Below are positions 1-13,300 of a DNA stretch of 64,000 nt, one piece after another. Every line of letters begins with the position of its first letter. Position 1 is the first letter of the stretch. The stretch covers positions 348,230 to 412,229 of the forward strand of contig BDSI01000018.1 in NCBI GenBank assembly GCA_003117195.1, read 5' to 3'. Position numbers and translations under genes: made by a program. The notes beneath the pieces are model-generated. The model did not search any database. It was given only the letters and a program-made list of their open reading frames with translations, and was not told where the DNA came from. This DNA is from Eudorina sp. 2006-703-Eu-15. Taxonomy: Eukaryota; Chlorophyta; Chlorophyceae; Chlamydomonadales; Volvocaceae.

Positions 1-1675
1 TGGTGATGGTGTAGAGAAACATTATGCGGTTACATTCAATCCTGATGCAGTTTTTGCAGGGGAGCCCTCGGATCGGGGATCGATGGCAGGCAGTAGGTTT
101 CTAGCAGGCGAAGCCTGGCGGAGCATATCGCTGATGTGGATTCGGAAACCTACAGACAGAATGCATGTCAATGAATATTAGACATAAAAAGTTGTATCTT
201 GGTCCTGAGCTTACATGGGAGAGCGCAACTGCTGCAAACAGGTGGCACAGGAGTGCAGACGGTACGAGGAAATCGGCCATGGATTTGTTCGTCCTTCAGG
301 TTGACCACACGACTGTGAAAACGGCCGACGAATTATTCTAACGCGCATTCGTGTTTTTTTGTTCCGGACGATATGGCATGCTATAAGCAGCGGTGGAGTG
401 TCCGAGCATAGCCCCGTCGCATGGCTTTGCTGGCATGCATACGCCGATTGCCATAAAATAGTTGCGCATCTATCTGATCACTGCTTGAAGGATCATGAGC
501 GTAACAATGCCTCTGCCAGCGTAGTGACGATGCCGACGGTTTGGACGAATGCTAGTTGCCCAGATGGCGAGTATCAGGACCCCGACGACCCGCTAAATTT
601 GCAGTCCAGCATCCGATGAAAGTAACTTCTGCTAGGATCAGAGGTAGTATGGTCCGAACTCATCGTAATACCCACGCATGCACATTACGTGACCCGTTAC
701 GAAAAGCGTTCCCCAGTGCCACGGCTCGCATTAATGCAAAGGTGCTTCATGCTTTAATTTGTATACAATCTGGCGCTGTGTGGAGTACTGCAGGTCATGC
801 GGGTTCATATTTTGGATTATGGGTCGTGAATGAAGTAATAAGGAACGCCGTGTTGTATGTTTTTATAAATGGAGCTTCATAAAATGCACCCACCTTTCAA
901 AAGCCCTTTGATTCGGTTATGTGATTCAATGCACCGTTTTAATAATTCAATTAGATACTGATAATATTATCATAATTAACAGACGTTTGCTTTACAGATG
1001 AGCCACATCGTTTCCGGAGTTGGGCCCCTAACTGTCAATTTCCAAACCGTCGTGGGAGTGGGAGGTGACAGCCGCTACTATCCTCTTTGCAGTACAGTAT
1101 GAGCACCAATAAATCGATGTATTGATTTGATTGTGACATTCTGCAGCTTGCGTGCATTCATCTACGGGTGCGGCCAGTCCCCAGGGTCACTGTAACCTAG
1201 AACTTTGGCCAGGAACACACCGCGATCCAAACTCAGGGCAAAAGGAAAGCGTCTGTGATTGAATGACTGTGAATTATTGAGACCTGCATCCGGGCTTTTG
1301 GAAGCGAAGCTGTATCCCGCTCAGTATCGTATCTGGTATCGTTCGTTTCCGTACAACGCAGTACCTCAGCACTTTTTACCAAATACAGAAGGCACCACAT
1401 TGTGGTATCATGTAAATTGGACAGGTGAAGTGATAATCCTCGTCATCAGAAGTCAAGTTCACTCCTGCTACCAGGTGGTTGGGCATAAGAAGACCGCTGC
1501 CCGCTGCTTGGCGACCTGCTCTGGTATTTGTCGCCTGGACTCTTATTATTGCGCATCGTCGCCATCAGTCGGCTCTTTACGCAGAGTCACAATAGCACGT
1601 CCTGCGCTCTTCCTTAAGTGAACGCGGTCCTTGTCATTTTCTGGCACCTAGCTTAACTTCCAAGCCGGAGAAGAC
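1..1675. other. AT-richer flank without a confident gene
   Basis: The first 1.7 kb is clearly less GC-rich than the rest of the window. Open frames at 359-619, 556-882 and 1259-1621 (+) show no recognisable domain and no GC-rich codon bias, so I do not call them genes. TGTAA, the usual green-algal polyadenylation signal, occurs on the plus strand at 1191-1195 and 1411-1415. The stretch could therefore be the 3' end of a plus-strand gene starting outside the window, followed by the promoter and 5' leader of the F-box gene at 1676. This is inference only. Confidence 0.4.
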
Positions 1676-2763
1676 ATGGTAAGTCCTCTTTATTTGTAAA
1701 ATTTTCACCTTGTCTGGATGGCTTGATGCGCGAAGCGGTGAGAGCTCATCGCGTGTTTGTATTTTTACAGGCTATCAACGAGGTCCGATGTGCTTCGGGG
1801 CAACTCCTATGTTTACCATCGGAGCTGCAACTTCGTATTATGGAAGGACTCGGTGGTCAGGACTTGTGCGCTGTGGAGGCTTCTTGCCGCGACCTTCGTC
1901 GTCTGATCACTGGAAACGCGTATCTGTACAAGCGAGTTATTGCAGAAGAGTTTAGCTCCTCCATCAAGCCTGCGTCGTCCTCCACGGACTGGAAGGCGCT
2001 CTATGTGTGAGTTGCAAGTATCTCCAGTTGAGGATATTCGTTGCCGACGGGCTTGAAATTTTGTACTCTTTGTCTGTCTTGCAGGGATACATTCATCAGG
2101 GCGCGTCTTGAGACCTTGGAAAAGTAAGGCTTGGGAGACGTGCTGTCTGTTTTCGAGCAAACCACACCGTGCTCATTATTGCAAGTGTAGACAAGAGAGA
2201 TATGTACATGATCGTGTTTCTGCATCTCTGTTTTTCTCCCAAGGAGCATCGCGCTAACTGCCCTCCACGTCATCTCACTTGTAGGCATCGGCTCGTCTGC
2301 GAAGCCCTGAAATTGCGGGTCGAGGAGCTGGATAACTTGCTCGGGGACGCAGATGACGTTCGGGAGATTTTTGGCGCGCCTGAGCTTATGGCGAGCGAGC
2401 CCGCGTTTGTTCTCGCCATGGTCGGCGAGATGGAGCAGGTATGGAAATGCTTGAGGCCTGTACAGGTCTCCGTTGGTTGTCAGGTAGATCGAACGATTGC
2501 TGGGCGGAAATGCCGATGTGGTGCGTTTGGTTTTGATGCCACTCCCCTGGGCCCCTGACGTCCCCCGTGCACACCGGCGCCTGTGTCCCTGGTTACCACA
2601 GGAGGTCCTGCAGCAACGTTGGGACGCGTCGGAAGACCTCATCTCGGCCGAGTCCAAGCTTCTGACGGTGCAGACCGAGGTGCAGTCTCTTCTGGCCCGC
2701 GTCCCCCGCTACTGGTGGCCGGCAGCCCTCCAGGCGGCTGCGGGTGGCTTCCGCATCGCCTGA
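1676..2763 (+). CDS. Small F-box domain protein
   Basis: Predicted protein of 197 aa from five exons: 1676-1678, 1771-2006, 2085-2123, 2285-2438 and 2602-2763. All borders are GT-AG and all phases agree. The first coding exon is only the ATG, directly followed by the donor GTAAGT, and exon 2 continues with AINEVRCASG. Residues about 12-50 (LCLPSELQLRIMEGLGGQDL, then a Cys and an Arg-Leu-rich stretch) match an F-box: Leu-Pro-x-Glu start, regularly spaced Leu/Ile and a following Trp-Lys-x-Leu-Tyr. F-box proteins usually bind SKP1 and recruit substrates to SCF ubiquitin ligases. Here the C-terminal part (residues about 95-197) is helical-looking with no recognised substrate domain (WD, kelch or LRR), so the target is unknown. 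Exons use a mixed codon set, less GC-rich than other genes here. An upstream non-coding exon is possible. Confidence 0.8.
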
Positions 2764-5700
2764 CTTGTGCATACGACCGCGTCGAGTGCTCTCTGTTCGC
2801 AGATTAGAACTCGGACGCGCTCTCAATAACGCATGCTGTGCGGCCGCACGTTTGCCTGTATTTGATGCTGTTCAAGATCATTCCCAGGGAGTATGTTCGC
2901 GAAGGCCTGCCCGGCAGGGTTGCTGTCCTCCCTAGGGATCCCTCGGAGTAGTGTGGCTTTCGTTGTTGGGTCGTGTCAAGGCGCCGGTCAACCCATTTCC
3001 GCCGTCTGGTTCACCAGGAACCGGCAAATGCACTGAAGGGGTAGCAGATCAGTTTTGGCTGTGAAGAGCGTGTGCGAGTGAAGGATCGGAGAGTATAATA
3101 GAGCGGCACTGGTACGACAAAGCGGTTGCTGGCGCTGCTGTGCTCCGTCATTGTGGTACTAGCTATAGCGCATTTCGTGGCAATGGCGGCACCGCCCTTT
3201 GCCGAGCGCGCGAGGTTGCACGGCATTGGCGCTCATCCCGTCTGCTTCCGCGGTATCAGGGGTGAATGCGCCGTCCGCAGCCTGGGAATTTGTGAGTGCT
3301 TGAGGCAGGCGCCTGGTTGTTCCCCTGTTAGGTGGTTATGAGAGGGAGCGGGGCGGCGAGGTTGGGTTCTTGGAGACGTTCACTCGGGGCGGGGCGGGGG
3401 GATGGGGGATGCAGCTCTCGGAGCGATGTGCCTTGACCTCCGTAAAGGGATAGATCGTGAGCGCTGTCTCCAGCGCGGCGGTCAGCACGTTCCCCCCATC
3501 GAGATGCATCGTCAAGAGCTTTTAATTCGTCGTGGTTGTGCGCGTGGACGGTAGTTTGTCTACTTGCGCGGAGCGCCGTTTGGCTGCAATATAGCTGCTT
3601 CCATACGTTTCATTGCCGCAGCCCCTGTCACTAGGGGTCGGGTACGAGAGCGACGTGGTTAGTGGCCTGTCTTCCCACGGCTGGGGAACCGATGGGTCGT
3701 CAAAGAGTGGACATGTCGTTTCACCGCGGCCGCTGTGTCTCTCCAGGACTGGCAGTCGCCCCGGGCCGTTCTGGGAGATGTCCCAAGTGAGAAAAGGAAA
3801 AATATGTACTACCACCGCTCGAACGGTGGTGACCTCGATATGTTGATTCAGCCCACGGGTGAGCTCTGACCCGGTGAGTGTCGGTGTGCTTGCGTCCGGG
3901 GGCGTCGTGGAAGAGAAGCGAAGCCGGTTGGGTTGCTCTGGCGCGACCATGATTTGCCGCTGCAGAAGACTCTTTTGCACTCCGTGGAGTTGAGGCAGGC
4001 GTGGGGACGGCTGCTGCCGCATCCCCCGAGTTTTCAAACCTGAATCTAGATGGTGCATGTGGCGGCTGATGACGCAGGCATCTGTGTGCCGTGCCTGCAT
4101 TCACATCGATGTGCGGAAGTCTCCCGCCGCTGTGTGTGGTTGTGAAGCGAGATGTGCGTCGCCGCATTGGTTTGGTTATGCAAATTCTTGTAGGCGTTGC
4201 GGCGCGACCCTCCGCCTTTTTGCTCAAGACTGTGTTGTTAGTCGTTGTGTTACGTCTTATGGCCATTCGCAGGTGTCTGTTGTGCGCTGCATATTTGGAG
4301 GCCCCGACGGGGCTTTTAATGCCTCCCCCATTTCATGTCGCCTTGCTGCAAATTCTCCCGCTGTGTTTAGCCCCGCGCGAAGACGAGTGCGCATGTTGTT
4401 GGTTTGGTTACGTTTCATATGTCTGTCTGCCGGAGGGGCGAGTACTGCTGCAGTCCAGCACGTCACCTCCCCAATCCCCGGCGCGTCGTCGTTCTCGTTG
4501 TCATGTGTATTTTGGGTGTGGTCCGTGTGCTTGGAGTCGTCGGCGCCTGGTGGGGCTTATGCTAGCGTGCGCGCTGAGCGCCCTGCTGTCGACAGGACAT
4601 TGCGGTTTTCGCTGGAGCGCGCTTCAGGGGTTGACCGACGTCGTCGAGTGACGTGGAGCAGTGACGTGGAGCCCTGCCGCCATTTGGCGGTCCGTGTATT
4701 ACTCCTGTACCATTTCATGTGCTTGTGGCCTACAGCGCCATTCTTTTTCTATCACGGGTCCGTGGGCCTGAGTTTTGCCCCACCGCGCTACGATGACATG
4801 CTGTCGTGGGAGCTGATAGGGACGCGCGGGGTCAAGGTTCAATTGTGTTTACGTTCGCCGTTCCTTTTATCGTCTTGAGGTTGTGTTGAGGGATGTGGTG
4901 ACATCGACGGGCTGGCACGGCAAGAGTCGGCGGCATGGCTGCGCTGATCAGTGTGGGGCTTGATTGGGCCAGCGGCTGTGGCAGATGGCAGGCCGTGGGC
5001 GAATTGGCTGTCGGCATGTGGTCGAGTTCGAGTTCGATACTTAGTGCCCAGGTTTCCAAGCTGGCGAGCTGCTCCGGCGCGCCGTCGGGCTCCTGGTGGG
5101 GTGCAGGGCTTGTAGGTCGGTGCCATCCGAGTAGCTTCGGGGCTTGCGTCGGGAATCAGCAGCGGCCGCCGCTTGAGTGTACGTCCTGTTGTTTCACCGC
5201 CTGTCTTTTTTGAGAGGAGCGCTTTGTGAGGCTGTGCATATGTCAAGACACACCGCTATGTGCTTCTTAGCATCCATGTGCGTAGCGGTCGAAGACGGCC
5301 TGAGCTACAGACCGAGCAGCAGGGCGGCCCCCTCCCCTGGCTTCGGGTGTCTCGTGCAGTTTCGAATAGCACCTTGTTCCAAGTCTGTTCGCCGGCTTCA
5401 GAGTCCTTCCAAGCCCGGTTGCGTGGTAGTGGCGACGGACGGCGGTTCCGACCGCGGCCACGTCGAGACATGGGGGGCGCATCATGGTCGCATCACACAG
5501 CCATCATGATTATGAAGTGTACCTTGTGATGATGTACTTGGTAGTGGTGATGTTGATGGTGGTGGTGGTGGTTTTGGTGAGTTGTGAGGTTCGGTGTGCA
5601 TGCCTTAGCCTGCATGCCGCCTTGGGCAATAAACCTACCGGCGTTGGGTCACGGCTGGCGATAGGACGTCACACACCTGGTTGCGTGGCGTGTATGTGTA

Positions 5701-6440
5701 CATGTTCGCTGCCGGATGCACCCTTGCGACGTCGGCGTATGTAGCCTGATCGGGTTTTGCTGCATGTTCCTCGGTGATGGTGGTGTTTTGGGAAGTGGTC
5801 GCAGCTGTTGCAGGGCTGCTCTATTGTTGACTGACTTGTCTTGCACTTTTCCCCCAGCTTCAATTGGGCCGGGGCTTGCATGTATCTGTCGGCGGCGGAG
5901 GGTCTTCGCCGAGTGCGCGGAGGTTCCTAAAGGGCTGTTGTCCCCGCTGCCATGTGCACTTGATTGTCGTTGCAGGCGAAGCATTGGCCATGTGCCGGGC
6001 GGCATCAGGTGTGCCCGTCGGTAATCATCAGGGGCATTGAATGAACCGTGTCCTGGTCCCAACACAAGACGCGCGGTCGGCATGGCATTGCGGCGTGACA
6101 GATTTTGACGTGGTTGTCGGTTTTCTTGGTGGTAGTTTGACCGCGCGCGACTGTTCAGAGCAGTGAATCTGATACTGACAAAAACTCTGCGAATGTGTGA
6201 ATGACGGGACGGCAGGGGGCTGCCCTCTTGCCCCTCTGGAAGGACGCTACTTGGGACGCGCACGCGTAGTACCTATTTCATTTCCCCGCGAGATAAGGAC
6301 TCGCAGTGTGGTGGCCATTCTTCGGATGTCTTCGTGACTTTGGCTGCAGGTGACTTCACTGTCACCGTGTCGCTTGCTTCGATCGAAGCGCTGTTATGAT
6401 GCTGATTTCATAAGAACGGGATGGCACTGAAGGCGGCTTC

Positions 6441-6445
6441 TGTAA
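6441..6445 (+). terminator. Candidate polyadenylation signal TGTAA (+)
   Basis: TGTAA is the dominant near-upstream polyadenylation element in chlorophycean algae. It is one of the few plus-strand TGTAA copies after the F-box stop and lies just before the oppositely oriented signal at 6595-6599. Assigning it to the F-box gene would imply a 3.7 kb 3' UTR, which is long, so the assignment is tentative. Confidence 0.35.
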
Positions 6446-6594
6446 CCGGTCGATATAAAGTACCGGTTCCCAACAGCCCAGTTCCGGTGGGACGCACCAT
6501 CTCATCGCACAATCGTTCATGCAGCCATCGCCCATACCTCTCTGACTGAGCTCCAATACAAGTCTTCGGAGCAAGAACCGGTCACCCAGGTCGC

Positions 6595-6599
6595 TTACA
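6595..6599 (-). terminator. Candidate polyadenylation signal TGTAA (-) for the acyl-CoA oxidase
   Basis: The complement reads TGTAA about 790 bases past the minus-strand oxidase stop codon. The position and orientation suit the end of that transcript. It is read by motif only. Confidence 0.45.
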
Positions 6600-7387
6600 A
6601 TGTACAGGATCCATACCACTTCGGCCGCACCACGCGACGTTGAAAGCCCTGCGTCTCAACTGGCCTGTACGGTAACCAAGACCCGAGATTCCGCACCGCG
6701 TTGTGTCCCCGGACGGACCTGGCAGCGGGCGTATCAGGGTATAACGGCCCCGGACGCTCGATGGCCTGGAGAGCCCGGACAGGACCCCCCGGACCTCCGT
6801 TACGGGTGGCAGGGGACAGGTCTTGCAAACAAGTCCCCATCGGGTACGGTACACCAGTAACCGACCCTAACCGCCCGTTTTCAAGCGCTACATAGGCACA
6901 GGCGCAGGCGCAGGAATATTGGAAAAATGACCCATGGGAAATGAATCAATCAAGTACATTGCACACTGTTGGTTCCGGTTCCAGCTTCGCTCGAGCGGAC
7001 GGCTGCCATCCCATCAACCTGACCCAATACAATCCCCACTCCATACCCCACACTCCCGGGCAAGGACCCTCCTTGCCTGGCCTCCTTGTCCATGTTGACC
7101 AAAAGCCCCCTAGGCCTCCTCTAGGTCTTCCCGGCCACCTCCACAGCCCATGACCCATGGGACATCTCAGCTCGTCCCGTTACCCATAGCCGCCGTGCTT
7201 TGGCCCCATCGACACGTCCCCAATGTCTCCCCGGCTTGATTCGCCGCTTGATTGGCTCAAACCAAGCCTTCCGGGAGACAAACGACGCCATACAGCAGCC
7301 TATTGGTTCCGCATCTGCCCACAGACCCCGCAGCCGGTTCGGCTTTGCAAGTACAACCTCCGCAGCCCTTCGCCCTGCCTTCCCGCT

Positions 7388-10300
7388 TCACAGGCGGCTC
7401 CGCGCCGCCAGCACCGGCCGCAGCACGTCTGGCCAGGCGGGTCCCTCCTGAGTGGCGTTCAGTGGTGACCCACGGGCCATGTCCAGCAGCCCCCGGTACA
7501 CGTCCCCGTCCTCCCGCCCCAGGGCGGAGTTGAGCAAGTAGTCGGGGAATCCGAATGCGTCCACAAGCGCCACCGCGTTGGGGCGCAGCGCGGACAGCAG
7601 CAGTCGGTGCCGCCGCCGCAGTGCTGCCGCCTGGGCGGCTGCGAAGTGGAGGGGACCGATGGGCCAGGGGGCCACCGGGCCGGGGAAACGAGGGCCGGGT
7701 TGAAAACTTACAATCGTTGGGTCGGTGGGGAAAGTGGTTGGTGGCAGTTGCTGGCAGGAAGTCGCGAAGAAAGCCGTCTCGCGTGAAGTGGCGAAATATC
7801 AATGCACATTAGAAGCCCCCATGGAAGGTTCACGAGGAGGGGGAGGGGAAGAGGCCCTCCGCCGCGCGCCACAATTCCGTCGCCGGTGTGTGTGAAGGGC
7901 CCTCCCTCCCGAGGTGCGTTGGCTGGCGCAAGGCGAGGAGAGGCGGCCGTCGATGGCTGCGGTGTTACGGCCGCTGCAAACTCGTTGTTCCGCCCAGTGG
8001 GTGCTGCAAGCAAGGGCTGCGCGTCGGCGGCCGTTGAACGTTGAAAACTCATCGGCGCGTCGCCGCCTCCCCCTCAGCTCAGCTCAGGGCGCCTACACAG
8101 TCCACCGCTTTCCCCCCCAACTCCTCGCCCAGCCCGAGACCCTCCTCGCCTCCCTACCGCTCATGTACCCGTCCTCCAGCAGCGCCGCCACCGCCCCGCT
8201 CCGCTCCATCTGCTCCAGAGCAAACAGCGCCGCCAGCTGCCGCAGCACGCCCGCCGTGTCCGGGCCCATGGACTCGCCCCGGCCGCCCGCCGGGGGGGAT
8301 GAAGAGGTCGCCCCCTCCAGACGGTCGATGGACTCCACAAAGGTCAGGTGGAGCACGTAGGTGCAGTGGGCCTTGGCAGCCCTACGTGGGGGTGCGGGTG
8401 GGTGCGGGTATGTGGGTGAGGGGGTTTCAGGGAAGAAGAGGGTGTGCCAACACGCAGTGAACAGGAGGTATCCGTATACTAACGCGAAGGAGGACTGGGA
8501 TATGTAGGACAGAATCAGGACCCGGATCACAGTCGCGTTGGGGTCAGGAGGAGGAAACGGACGCGGTCACGGGAAGAAGGGGGGCCCCGAGGCGAGAAGG
8601 GTGGGCATAGGAAATTTGTTGACAAATTCAAACTGCGATGCTGCCTAGAGCAAAGGCCCGGTTAGACAAGTGGCAGCTAGCTGCGGCCGTCCACTCCCAC
8701 CCAGCGGCAGGTCGCCCGGGTACGCGCACCGGATTGAGTCAACGGTGTTGCCGTTCCAGGCGCGGCCCTCAAACACCAGCCCCCGCCCGCCCGTCGCCGC
8801 CGTCAGCGTCGCCGCCGCCGTCGCGACGGCTCGCGCCGCCGCGTGTCGCAGCGCCGCCGTGACCACGTCAGCTCGCAGCCAGCACTCGTCGCAGGCGGCG
8901 TCGCAGCGGCGGTCCGGGGACAGCTCCACCGCCGCGTCGTTCAGGTAGGCCGCACTGCCGCCTGCCCGCTTGCCCGCCTGGACGCCCGCCACAGCCTGAA
9001 GGGAGGGGTTGGGCCGGTCACGTATTGGTACCTCTTATCTACAGCACTGAATGGCATACGCCATGAGAAGTGCGGGGAACGCGAAGGTGGGCAGGGCAGT
9101 CCGAGTCCCAGCCCATCCCGCTGTGCACAGCACCCTGACCGACAGCTGGTAACAGGGCTGCGGTGGTGTACACCCAGCCAGCCAGTCAGTCAGCCAGCCA
9201 GTCCGCTCACAAGATAGAGAGGCAGAGCGGGGTGGGCGGGAGGGTAACCTGGAAATAAAACCAAGAAAAAACCGGAGGCCCACAGCCCTGCAGACGCAAC
9301 GGTTAAGAATCGCAGCTGCCGGCGCCCGATGGTGGGTCTGTCGGGCAGGCCCCTGCCCCGGCAGCTCCACCCTCCCCTCTCTCCCGCTCTCATTCCCCCG
9401 CCCTCCCAACGCCCCTTCGACCCGCAACCCCGCCCTCCCCCCCGCCCTCACCTTTAGCAGGTATCGGGCCGTCTGGAGGCACAGCACGTTGTTGTCGCCC
9501 TCCCACGTCACATTCTGGGGGGTGGCCGACGAGTGAGGGGGGGCCGCGGAGTGAGGGGGACAATGAGAGGAGGAGGCGGGAGGGGACGCGGACCTGGCCA
9601 CGGGGGTCAGTACCCGCCCTACCAGCGGTGAACCACCACCGACCGATCGACCGACAGACCGACAGACCGACAGACCGGACGAGACGACCAACTGCCCGAC
9701 GTAACGGGCATAACAGACCGACAGAACAGACCGGCAGAACAGACTGACAGAGCAAAACAGGCCGACAGACCGACAGACCTGCACGTAGTTTTGGAAGAGG
9801 GTCGGCAGTCCCGACAGCTTGCTGTACCCGTGGCCCCCGCACGTGCGGCGGCACTCCTCGATGCCGTCGGCAGTGATCCAGGTGCACACGGCCTGGGCGG
9901 GCGGGCGGCGGGGCGGGGCGGGGAGGAATAGGAAATTGGTATAGGCAAATTCACAAAAACCGAAATGGGGGTGGTGAGGGGCGGGCCTGCGCGGGTAGGC
10001 CGTGGGTTACGGACGAGGGGATGGAATCGGCCGGCGTACGGGGCCCAGGCCAGAGAGAAAAACCCCGTGATGCCGTTCATGACCAGGTGTGCGGGATGAC
10101 AAGGGGATGGCAAGGCGCACCCGCTCCCTCGTAACCCCCTCCCCTCCCTCCCCCTGCTACATACCATACCTTGAGCCCGGACGACAGCGCGTGCAGCTCC
10201 GGCAGCGCCCCGAACTCGCCCCGGTCCCGGTCCGCCTCAAAGCGGCGGTACATCCCCATCATGGCCTCCCCCATGAAGGTCAGAGCGTAGGAGGAGGCCA

Positions 10301-13300
10301 CCAGCGGCAGCAACGTCGCGGCGCAGTTCTGGTAGTCCAGGACCTGAGCGGGGTGGGGGGATATGGAAAATTGATAGACATTTCAAACGGGGTGCTGATG
10401 CCAGAGCGACGGTTCGACTGGAAAGAAATTAGTACAGTAAACAGTATCGTAGATCGCCAGCGACGACGACGGTGTAGGCGTCGGTGGTGTCGAAACGAAG
10501 TAAGATGCATCGGAGACATGTAGATTGTCTGATGTAAAATTCGGAGAAAGCGAAATCGAAAGGTTGAGTGGCCGCTGGCGGCGTATAGGCAACAGGAGGG
10601 TGAAGCCACACGACCCATCGGCCGCTGGACAGAGATGCGTGGAATGAGGGCACCCAGAGTGCCCCCTGCCAGCGCCCACAGAGCCGGGTGTGGAGGAGGT
10701 ACGACCATACGAAGGCCCACAATCGCAAAAACACATCCGCCCATCACCCGTTTCAAATGTGGAGCGAGCCAACACCATCCCCCAAAGCACAGCCCCTCCA
10801 ACGACCCCCTCCATCCCTCGCCTCCTCACCACCATCCCACCCGCCCTTCGCGCCTCCACACCCGACCCACCCCCACCCCGCCCACCTGCAGTTCCAGCTC
10901 TCCGGGCGCGGGGGCCGTCTGCCGCCTCACCGCCGCGTACCGCGTCGCGATGGTGACCGCCTTGGCCAGCGAGGAGCCGGCGTTCTTGACAATGTCGGCC
11001 CGCACAAACACCATGGTGGCGTACGAGGCCTTGCTGTTGGAGGGCGGCGGGGGCACGTAGCGCCCCTCGGGGGTCACCTGGGAGAAGCGCATCAGCATGT
11101 GCTCCCGGGGGATGCGCACGTGGTCGAAGGACAGGAACCCGTTGTCCACCCCGTTGTAGCCGACCTGAAGGGGTGGTTGGGGGAAGAGGTAAGAGGGCAG
11201 CGGCCGGGGAGGAAGGAGACGGCAACAGGATCAACAGGCGCCCCTCCCTGGCGCACCACTTGCCCCACACTCGCTCCCTTTGCCTCTGTTGCATTGAGCA
11301 ACACGTCCGGGGCCCAGACATGATCTCAAGCGACCTTTCTTCACCTTTCCACCTCTGCACGACGCCTTCTTTCCTGCACCTTGAAATCTGGGAAACCCCA
11401 CAGCGGCCCTCCACACCCTCCACACCCTCGCACCTGCCCCAACACCCCGAGGAGCCCGCCCCAGGCACCCCAAGATGCCTATGCGCAACACCCACCTTCA
11501 CCTCCACCTCCACCTCCACCCCCACCACCCCCACCCCACAGCCCACACACACGGGCGGGTTTCTCACAAAGCACACGCACACGCACACCGGCCCACGCAC
11601 CTTGGGCCCGATGTCTCCAATGGTGATCCCGGGCAGCGGCAGGTGCGAGTCCAGGTCCCGGAGCTGCGCGATGAAGCCGTGGGGGCCGTAGTCCCGCACC
11701 CGGTCGCCCTCGGGCACCATGAGGCGGGCCATCACCACCGCGTGGGTGGCCGTCTTCCCCAGGCCGCCCGGCCACCATTTGGTGGCGGTCAGAGTGGGGC
11801 TGTGGATCACGAACTCGCCAGTCTGCGGAGGCGGGTAAGGGAGGGTTGGTTTGAGTAAGGGAGGGTTGGGTTAGGGCGGAGACACATAAACAAGGAGACG
11901 GAGGTTCCACGGAGGCTGCACTGGAGCTAGTCGTGATGATCGTTGTCGTTGCATCTAGTCTTTGGCAATGCAGGAGCAAAGCTTGGAGGGCATTGATGCC
12001 ACAGGGGTGGGTGGGTGGGTGGACGGCAACAGGGAGTGCGCTGACCAGCTCCCAGCTGCACACTCACGCGCTCGCACGAGCGGGATCGTCTGCGAACCCC
12101 GTGACACCGGCACTGACCGTACGACACGTGTCGTACCTGCTTGTCGTACGTGGCAGTCGTCTCCAGGCCCCGCACAAAGGTGCCGTGGCCGAGCTCCGTC
12201 TGCGCGTACGTCCCAATTATCCTGGGGCACACACACACACACACATGCAATTACCGGTCGGACCTTGGGTCCATAACATGCGTATACGGTCAATTGTTGG
12301 GCGCTGCTATGCCCATTGCATCTCAGATATCACGCATAGCTGCCCTGCCTGCCTTCAAACACATGCGCCCGGCCCAACATTGTCGTAACCCCACCGACAC
12401 CAAATTTACGCGGCGTCGACGGGGTCACTGTCCATCTTGGCGGTCCATCTTGGCGGTCAGGGAAGATGACCTCCCACAATCCCCGCGCCATCTGGTGCTG
12501 CCCATCAGGTACGGTACGGTACGGTACGTCCAACAGCCCCCTCGAGTGCCTTGACCCAGGCCCCGCCTGCTGCCCCCGCCCCTGCTACCCATCGCCCACC
12601 TCGGCCTCTGGCTCCCCGGCCGCACCCCGGAGGCCCCCCATTTCCCCCCTTTTCCGAACCTCCTGGCCACCGTCGCTGCTCTTACTTGAGTCCCATGCAC
12701 AGCGGCATCCACTTGGCCTGCTGCTCGGGGCTGCCCTGAGACAGTATGGAGGGGATGAACATGCCGATGTGGAGCTCCAGGCCCCCGGGGAAGTCCACCA
12801 GGGTGCGCATCAGGCCGCCGTCAGCCAGGCTCAGGTTCTCGTTCTTCATCTTGTCCCTGGGGTAGGGAAATGGTGGCGGGGAGGAGGACGAGCAAGGGGA
12901 GGTAGACAGGCGGAGGCGGCGGCAGGGGTGGGACGGGCGAGGAGGGGACGGGGAGGAAGGTGGATGTGGGAGGGACTGCTCCTGGACGTACCACGGGACG
13001 GTCGAAAGAGCTGACCGGACTAACCCCCGCTTTAGGCTGAGATGCACCATGTGGTTCAATTTTGTCACTAGTCCCAACATTGTATAAACGAGGTCGCCGA
13101 GCTTTCAAATGCGCCATACCAGATTCCAAGAGCGGCCCGCAGGGCGCCCACGTACTCCTCCTCGCGGCTGAGGAAGTAACGCCGGCTCTTATCTCCCCAA
13201 GAAGTCTTTGAGAGGATCTCAGAAAATCGCTGCCTGCGGCCAACGCCAGCCCGTTCGCATGGCGCATGACAACCATACGTGGACAACGTCCCACAAAACC

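Larger units (their letters stand above)
2764..7387. other. GT-rich gene-poor stretch between convergent genes
   Basis: About 4.6 kb lies between the F-box stop and the acyl-CoA oxidase stop. The plus strand is rich in G and T, especially 4050-5900. The longest plus frame (4057-4878, 273 codons) overlaps another long plus frame (4091-4651). Neither resembles a known family or shows the strong GC-ending codon bias of the other genes. A TGTAA signal on the plus strand at 6441-6445 and its complement at 6595-6599 face each other, so the simplest reading is a long 3' untranslated part of the F-box transcript meeting the 3' end of the oxidase transcript. An unrecognised or non-coding gene is not excluded. 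Confidence 0.45.

Noticed and set aside
4057..4878. 273-codon plus-strand open frame
   Set aside because: No domain, no GC-ending codon bias, and a second long frame overlaps it; typical of chance frames in GT-rich DNA.
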